Source of the DNA: Candidatus Gastranaerophilales bacterium
GTDB taxonomy: Bacteria > Cyanobacteriota > Vampirovibrionia > Gastranaerophilales > Gastranaerophilaceae
Reading direction: 5' to 3'
NCBI GenBank assembly: GCA_944325615.1
Contig: CALVAU010000171.1
Coordinates: 1 to 7,483, forward strand
Length of the DNA: 7,483 bases
Positions 6,249 to 7,483 of the stretch are shown here, in pieces (positions within the stretch are counted from its first letter, which is position 1; the number at the start of each line of letters is the position of its first letter). A program made the translations under genes and the position numbers. Below the pieces are notes generated by a model. That model was not told where the DNA came from and ran no database searches. It was given only the letters and a program-made list of their open reading frames with translations.

Positions 6249-6997
6249 TAGCCCTCAAGTTTTTGAAGAATTTCATCAGATATATCAAAATTAGCATATA
6301 CATTTTGAACATCATCGTGTTCTTCAATTTTTTCAAGAAGTTTAAGAATTTGTTCTGCAGTTTTTTCATCGGTTACTTCAACTGTATTTTGAGGAATTCG
6401 CGTAAGCTCTGCTCTAATGCTTTTAAAGCCTTCTTTTTCAAGTCCCTCAACTACGTTTTGAAAATTCTCAACAGTTGTCAAAACTTTGTATTCGTCGTCT
6501 TCTTCTGTTATATCAAGTGCATCGAGATTGATTGCCGCTTCAAAAAGCTTTTCAAAATCAACGCTTTCATCAAAGGTTAAAACTCCTCTAGGGTCAAACA
6601 TCCAACCAACACAACCTGTTGCGCCGAGACTTCCGTTATATTTTGTAAAAAAGCTTCTTATATCTCCTGCAGTTCTGTTTCTATTATCGGTCATAGCTTC
6701 AATAACAACAGCGACACCACCTGGAGCGTAGCCTTCATAAATTAATTCTTCATAATTTTCAGAAGCGCCAGCGCCTGCACCTTTTTCAATAGCTCTTTTA
6801 ATATTATCGTTAGGTAGTCCTGCAGCTTTGGCTTGTTCAATTGCAGTTCTTAGTCTGAAGTTGCCAGCTGGGTCAGCTCCGCCTAATCTTGCAGAAACTA
6901 TCAATTCTCTTGAATATTTTTGGAATACAACAGCTCTTTGACTATCTACTTTTGCTTTTTTCCTTTTAATTGTTGACCACTTTGAGTGTCCTGACAT
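6248..6997 (-). CDS. yebC: YebC/TACO1-family protein (translation factor / putative regulator)
   Basis: This 249-residue protein of the widespread YebC family is full length. Hallmarks are MSGHSKW at the start, LPNDNIKRAI (61-70), YEGYAPGGVAVVIEAMTDNR (87-106), GATGCVGWMF (125-134) and the closing DDVQNVYANF (228-237). Some members were described as transcription regulators. More recent work links YebC and mitochondrial TACO1 to helping ribosomes through proline-rich stretches, so a cytoplasmic role at the ribosome is likely. I chose the ATG at 6997: an in-frame TTG at 7009 would put the strong GGAGGA ribosome site inside the gene. It is the first gene of the leftward operon, its stop sharing a base with the GGDEF start. 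A promoter is visible about 34-61 bases upstream of the ATG. Confidence 0.96.
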   Translation of the reverse strand: MSGHSKWSTIKRKKAKVDSQRAVVFQKYSRELIVSARLGGADPAGNFRLRTAIEQAKAAGLPNDNIKRAIEKGAGAGASENYEELIYEGYAPGGVAVVIEAMTDNRNRTAGDIRSFFTKYNGSLGATGCVGWMFDPRGVLTFDESVDFEKLFEAAINLDALDITEEDDEYKVLTTVENFQNVVEGLEKEGFKSIRAELTRIPQNTVEVTDEKTAEQILKLLEKIEEHDDVQNVYANFDISDEILQKLEG

Positions 6998-7001
6998 AAT
7001 T

Positions 7002-7007
7002 TCCTCC
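7002..7007 (-). promoter_or_regulatory. strong ribosome binding site for yebC
   Basis: GGAGGA on the - strand lies four bases before the ATG at 6997. It is the best ribosome site in the window. It decides the yebC start against the upstream TTG at 7009, which would be translated through it. Confidence 0.85.
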
Positions 7008-7030
7008 AAATCTGTTTGTCTATGTAATAA

Positions 7031-7058
7031 ATAATAGCAAAAACTTAATAAAATTCAA
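7031..7058 (-). promoter_or_regulatory. sigma70-type promoter of the yebC-GGDEF-tsaE-tsaB operon
   Basis: On the - strand, TTGAAT (7058-7053) and TATTAT (7036-7031) are separated by 16 bases, and TGC directly before the -10 gives an extended -10 (TGn). Transcription would start near 7024, about 27 bases before the yebC ATG. The match is good for an AT-rich genome but is read by eye. Confidence 0.6.
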
Positions 7059-7066
7059 ATGTTGTA

Positions 7067-7095
7067 TTGAAATTTACTGAAACAAATGTTATAAT
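7067..7095 (+). promoter_or_regulatory. sigma70-type promoter of the pilin leader
   Basis: TTGAAA (7067-7072) and a perfect TATAAT (7090-7095) are separated by exactly 17 bases, with TGT before the -10 (extended -10). Transcription would start near 7102, giving a leader of about 196 bases before the ATG at 7298. Its -35 is only eight bases from the -35 of the divergent yebC promoter, so one regulator bound between them could affect both. Confidence 0.75.
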
Positions 7096-7219
7096 GAGAG
7101 AGTAATATATTGAGCAAAAGGAACAATAATCACGATGGTAACCCTGTCCAAAGAATTACTTGTTGGAAAGGGCGGATATCAGTCATATTTGATATCCGTG
7201 GTTGTTGTGCAGAAATAAT

Positions 7220-7248
7220 GGCTGGTGAAATATTCATCAGTCTTTTCT
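7220..7248 (+). terminator. terminator-like hairpin in the pilin leader
   Basis: GGCTGGTGAA (7220-7229) pairs with TTCATCAGTC (7233-7242), ten pairs including two G-U, around the 3-base loop ATA. TTTTCT follows at once. This is the form of a Rho-independent terminator, though the U-run is short. It lies about 50 bases before the pilin-like ATG and so would stop transcription ahead of that gene unless overcome. Confidence 0.55.
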
Positions 7249-7284
7249 GTGTATAAATTGAATAGTATGTAAATTAAATATATT

Positions 7285-7289
7285 AGGAG
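7285..7289 (+). promoter_or_regulatory. ribosome binding site of the pilin-like gene
   Basis: AGGAG lies eight bases before the ATG at 7298. It supports that start, and so the long leader peptide, over the later in-frame ATGs at 7325 and 7331. Confidence 0.75.
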
Positions 7290-7297
7290 CAAAAAGT

Positions 7298-7483
7298 ATG
7301 AGAAAAACTTTACTGGCAGATTGCATGAAAATGCTAAGTACTTGCTATAAGCAATTACAAGATGCCGCGGTGAAAATTAAAGGTCAAACAGTAAATGGTT
7401 TAAGTCAATTAAAATCGGGATTCAGCTTGGGTGACACCTTGGTTGCGATAGCAGTAATCGGAGCATTAGCAGTAATATTGATA
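7298..7483 (+). CDS. type IV pilin-like (prepilin/pseudopilin) protein, 3' end outside the window
   Basis: Only the first 62 residues are in the window and the frame is open to the edge. Residues 1-41 form a long basic leader ending in LKSG. It is followed by a class III (prepilin) signal: Gly41, then Phe42-Ser-Leu-Gly-Asp-Thr-Leu, then a hydrophobic helix (VAIAVIGALAVILI). A prepilin peptidase would cut after Gly41 and methylate Phe42. The acidic residue at position +5 of the mature protein is Asp46 instead of the usual Glu. Such proteins form type IV pili, competence or type II secretion pseudopili. The leader is longer than the 5-25 residues common for type IVa pilins and carries Cys9 and Cys16. 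The start is set by AGGAG at 7285-7289. A Tad/Flp-like pilin is a less likely alternative, since Flp pilins usually have GluTyr after the cut. Confidence 0.7.
   Translation, partial: MRKTLLADCMKMLSTCYKQLQDAAVKIKGQTVNGLSQLKSGFSLGDTLVAIAVIGALAVILI

Larger units (their letters stand above)
7102..7297 (+). ncRNA. structured 5' leader, candidate attenuator/riboswitch or small RNA
   Basis: This stretch codes for no visible protein but is rich in pairing. Hairpin 1 (7142-7172) pairs CCCT/AGGG and TCCAA/TTGGA around one G-A mismatch with an 11-base loop. Hairpin 2 (7173-7198) begins on the next base, with arms CGGATATCA and TGATATCCG and an 8-base loop. AACAA (7122-7126) can pair with TTGTT (7202-7206), and CACG (7131-7134) with CGTG (7197-7200), to close a junction around both hairpins, though the latter costs hairpin 2 two pairs. 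A terminator-like hairpin follows at 7220-7248. ATCAGTC at 7178-7184 repeats the terminator's 3' arm (7236-7242) and could pair with its 5' arm instead. I see no match to the common riboswitch classes I know. It could also be a free RNA of about 145 nt. Confidence 0.5.

Noticed and set aside
6998..7009. TTG start for yebC
   Set aside because: It would translate through the strong GGAGGA site and add residues before the conserved MSGHSKW start.
7102..7248. c-di-GMP riboswitch (class I or II), cobalamin, TPP or SAM riboswitch
   Set aside because: A tempting idea because of the nearby GGDEF and pilin genes, but the conserved class I GCAAA/GCAAAGCC elements, the class II core and the signature boxes of the others are not present by eye.
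7258..7284. Second promoter close to the pilin-like gene (TTGAAT, 15 bases, TATATT)
   Set aside because: Transcription would start near 7291, after the AGGAG ribosome site at 7285-7289, so the message could not use it.
1..7483. CRISPR array, tRNA, rRNA, insertion sequence or phage attachment site
   Set aside because: No regularly spaced direct repeats, no tRNA-like cloverleaf with CCA region, no transposase and no terminal repeat pair were seen.

Overview
The window is an AT-rich bacterial chromosome segment. It carries one short + strand gene at the left edge, nine tightly packed - strand genes, and the start of a + strand pilin-like gene that runs off the right edge. Conserved housekeeping genes (yebC, tsaE, tsaB) show it is chromosomal. 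The very low GC, the many small secreted proteins, a prepilin, and an Asn/Tyr-rich protein head ending in LSFSG together recall gut Gastranaerophilales/Melainabacteria (non-photosynthetic relatives of Cyanobacteria). That placement is an impression from style, not a proof.

Layout, right to left (the direction of most transcription): two back-to-back promoters lie between yebC and the pilin gene. The leftward promoter (about 7031-7058) drives yebC, a GGDEF diguanylate cyclase, tsaE and tsaB, whose reading frames overlap by 1, 8 and 8 bases. This is one operon joining a translation factor, a c-di-GMP enzyme and two t6A tRNA-modification proteins. After a 54-base gap comes a 459-residue protein with HNH-nuclease halves set about 300 residues apart. 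After a further 106 bases containing an inverted repeat comes a cluster of an unidentified 98-residue protein and three small secreted matrixin-like zinc metalloproteases in tandem. Their last stop codon overlaps the stop of a convergent XRE-type regulator at the left edge.

The rightward promoter (7067-7095) makes a leader of about 196 bases before the pilin-like gene at 7298. The leader holds two abutting hairpins and then a terminator-like hairpin with a U-run. The 7-base word ATCAGTC occurs both in the second hairpin and in the terminator's 3' arm, so the terminator's 5' arm has two competing partners. This is the best candidate here for an undescribed element: an attenuator or riboswitch, or alternatively a free small RNA of about 145 nt, in front of a type IV pilin-like gene. 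The adjacent operon makes c-di-GMP, but the leader does not match the c-di-GMP riboswitch consensus sequences I know.

Other points of interest are a one-residue insertion in the zinc motif of one protease, the split HNH arrangement, and several perfect inverted repeats. No tRNA, rRNA, CRISPR array or insertion sequence was seen.
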